NCBI GenBank assembly: GCA_019411365.1
Contig: DXQT01000017.1
Coordinates: 1 to 54,182, forward strand
Reading direction: 5' to 3'
DNA from: Roseburia sp.
GTDB taxonomy: Bacteria > Bacillota_A > Clostridia > Lachnospirales > Lachnospiraceae
DNA length: 54,182 bases
Of the stretch, positions 53,044 through 54,182 are shown piece by piece (the first letter of the stretch is position 1; each line of letters opens with the position of its first letter). Both the position numbers and the translations under genes were made by a program. The notes under the pieces were generated by a model, which saw nothing but the letters and a program-made list of their open reading frames with translations, made no database searches and was not told where the DNA came from.

Positions 53044-53631
53044 TTATTTTATTTTCTCATCTACCAATTCTCCATTTTCAATCACAACGATTCTGTCTTT
53101 AAATTCTAGTATCCACTGAGGTGGTTCTCCACTTCTATTACTCTCCCCTTCTAAGCGAACTACATTTTCATCATGTCCCCATATATTTCGAGCATACATA
53201 ACTTTCAAACTAGATTTGTTCTGATCCGTTGCCCCCGAAAAATTCAACTCATATCCTGGTTTCCCTTGCAGTGTAAGATAAGCCGTATCTCCTTGAACCC
53301 CATAATTTAAAATAACATTTTCATACATTGCTACGCCATGTGTCCAATGAAAACTAACTCCCATAAGAACTCCCGACAAAACAAACGCTCCAACGAATAT
53401 GCCTAATGCTTTTTTTCTATTTTTTTTCTTGATTTTCTTAATTAAATTTACATCTTCAATTTCTTCATTTGTTATCACTGAAAAATTATCAATGTCCCCT
53501 GTCATTTCTTGATAGTATTTTTGACATTCTTCACAATTTTTCAAGTGTTTTTCGATTTCTTGATTACTTTCTTTACTTGTCAACCCATCAATATATAAAG
53601 GTAACAAATCTCTAATTATTTCACATTTCAT
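53044..53631 (-). CDS. Anti-sigma factor with zinc-finger (ZAS) N-terminus
   Basis: 195 residues. The zinc anti-sigma motif is His-x3-Cys-x2-Cys (EKHLKNCEECQKYYQEM) with an earlier Cys (MKCEIIRDLLPLY). One membrane helix follows at about 75-97 (LGIFVGAFVLSGVLMGVSFH), then an outer domain of about 100 residues. It holds the ECF sigma factor at the membrane until a signal releases it. It overlaps the sigma gene by 11 nt. Confidence 0.92.
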   Translation of the reverse strand: MKCEIIRDLLPLYIDGLTSKESNQEIEKHLKNCEECQKYYQEMTGDIDNFSVITNEEIEDVNLIKKIKKKNRKKALGIFVGAFVLSGVLMGVSFHWTHGVAMYENVILNYGVQGDTAYLTLQGKPGYELNFSGATDQNKSSLKVMYARNIWGHDENVVRLEGESNRSGEPPQWILEFKDRIVVIENGELVDEKIK

Positions 53632-54106
53632 GGTTACTCTCCTTTCTTATTCTTTGCTTTCCACGATAAAAAGTCACTCTTGCCCAATTTTCATCTTTAC
53701 CCATAATTTCTCCAATTTCTTTAAATGTAAAATCGCCATTTAATCTCAAATACATAACTTCTCGCACCGGCTCCTCCAACAAATGAAGTTTTTTATACAA
53801 CTCTATTACTTCCATTTTCTGTATTGCCGAATTTTCTGTAATTTTCTGACAAGTAGTTTCTTCTACATATTCTGCCACTACTTCTCTATCTTTTTTCTTT
53901 AGCTCTTTATACCATAAATGTTTTGCAATCGAACATAACCATACATATATCTTACAGTCACCACGAAAACTATCAATAGATTTTAGCGCTTGAAAAAAAG
54001 TTTCTTGTGTGAGTTCTTCGCTTAAATGAGCATCATGACAAAGGCTAAATAAAAAATTATATACTTGTGGCATATATTTTCGATAGATTTCTACCATTTC
54101 TTCCAT
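53621..54106 (-). CDS. ECF-type RNA polymerase sigma factor
   Basis: 161 residues. Region 2 LSEELTQETFFQALKSIDSF with GDCKIYVWLCSIAKHLWYK; region 4 REVMYLRLNGDFTFKEIGEI with a helix-turn-helix near MGKDENWARVTFYRGKQR. AGGAGGG precedes the ATG. Paired with the overlapping anti-sigma gene. Its own promoter is near the right edge; a GGTAGT/ACTACC hairpin lies at 54130-54148. Confidence 0.93.
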   Translation of the reverse strand: MEEMVEIYRKYMPQVYNFLFSLCHDAHLSEELTQETFFQALKSIDSFRGDCKIYVWLCSIAKHLWYKELKKKDREVVAEYVEETTCQKITENSAIQKMEVIELYKKLHLLEEPVREVMYLRLNGDFTFKEIGEIMGKDENWARVTFYRGKQRIRKESNHEM

Positions 54107-54182
54107 ACTCTACCCTCCTTTATCTATATGGTAGTGTCAAAAACTACCCATTTTATTGTTCTAAAATTCTTTTAAAACCTTG

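Overview
The window looks like chromosomal DNA of a gut Lachnospiraceae bacterium, probably of the Roseburia/Agathobacter group. This is an inference from several signs. Base composition is low to moderate GC. Start sites carry strong AGGAGG-type ribosome binding sites. There is a MinCDE set, a CotF-like spore protein and a Firmicutes-type long GalT. An isoleucine T-box precedes ileS, and a DUF1836 protein and a YerC/TrpR-like regulator are also present. No rRNA, tRNA, CRISPR array, intact transposase or prophage was seen. Almost all genes are on the minus strand; the plus-strand exceptions are the DUF1836 gene, one AraC regulator and the GH13 glucosidase.

Layout. 1-8.5 kb: a partial RlmD-type rRNA methyltransferase, a small acidic membrane protein, the PcrA helicase, a short candidate sRNA with a consensus promoter, DUF1836, YerC, HisC and a second aminotransferase. 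8.6-11.8 kb: galactose (Leloir) genes galK and galT, split by a 250-bp foldback repeat. 11.9-14.3 kb: a small accessory patch with a C-terminally truncated AAA-ATPase-like protein and an Rpn-family nuclease. 14.5-20.6 kb: ileS under a T-box leader, with a glycogen phosphorylase gene 4 bp downstream. 20.6-26.8 kb: DHH phosphoesterase, HAD phosphatase and M32 carboxypeptidase, then a YtrA-type GntR/ABC-2 operon. 27.0-28.7 kb: a CPBP intramembrane protease gene bracketed by two copies of a second, larger foldback repeat. 28.7-30.5 kb: minCDE. 30.8-34.3 kb: purEMND, with another copy of the first repeat in its leader. 34.8-44.0 kb: M29 aminopeptidase, two small membrane proteins, pyrE-D-K-C, hflX and a TPR lipoprotein. 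44.4-47.9 kb: a second glycogen phosphorylase and a divergent AraC regulator. 47.9-53.0 kb: PAP2, an LspA-like protein, the scar of a deleted sugar ABC transporter, a CotF-like protein, an AraC regulator, a third copy of the first repeat and a GH13 alpha-glucosidase. 53.0-54.1 kb: an ECF sigma/anti-sigma pair.

Function. The window is mainly housekeeping metabolism: purine and pyrimidine synthesis, histidine and amino-acid transamination, and galactose, glycogen and alpha-glucoside use, plus division-site placement.

The least ordinary content is non-coding. (i) A MITE-like foldback family of three copies, 222-250 bp, has inverted ends around GCGAAACTC and target duplications of about 11 bp; every copy lies just upstream of the start codon of a metabolic gene. 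(ii) A second foldback family of two copies, 317 and 359 bp, carries a conserved core around a variable but base-paired tip hairpin, and the copies flank one protease gene. (iii) An sRNA-like transcript unit lies between pcrA and the DUF1836 gene. (iv) A deletion scar joins a lipoprotein signal peptide to the last codons of a sugar permease.
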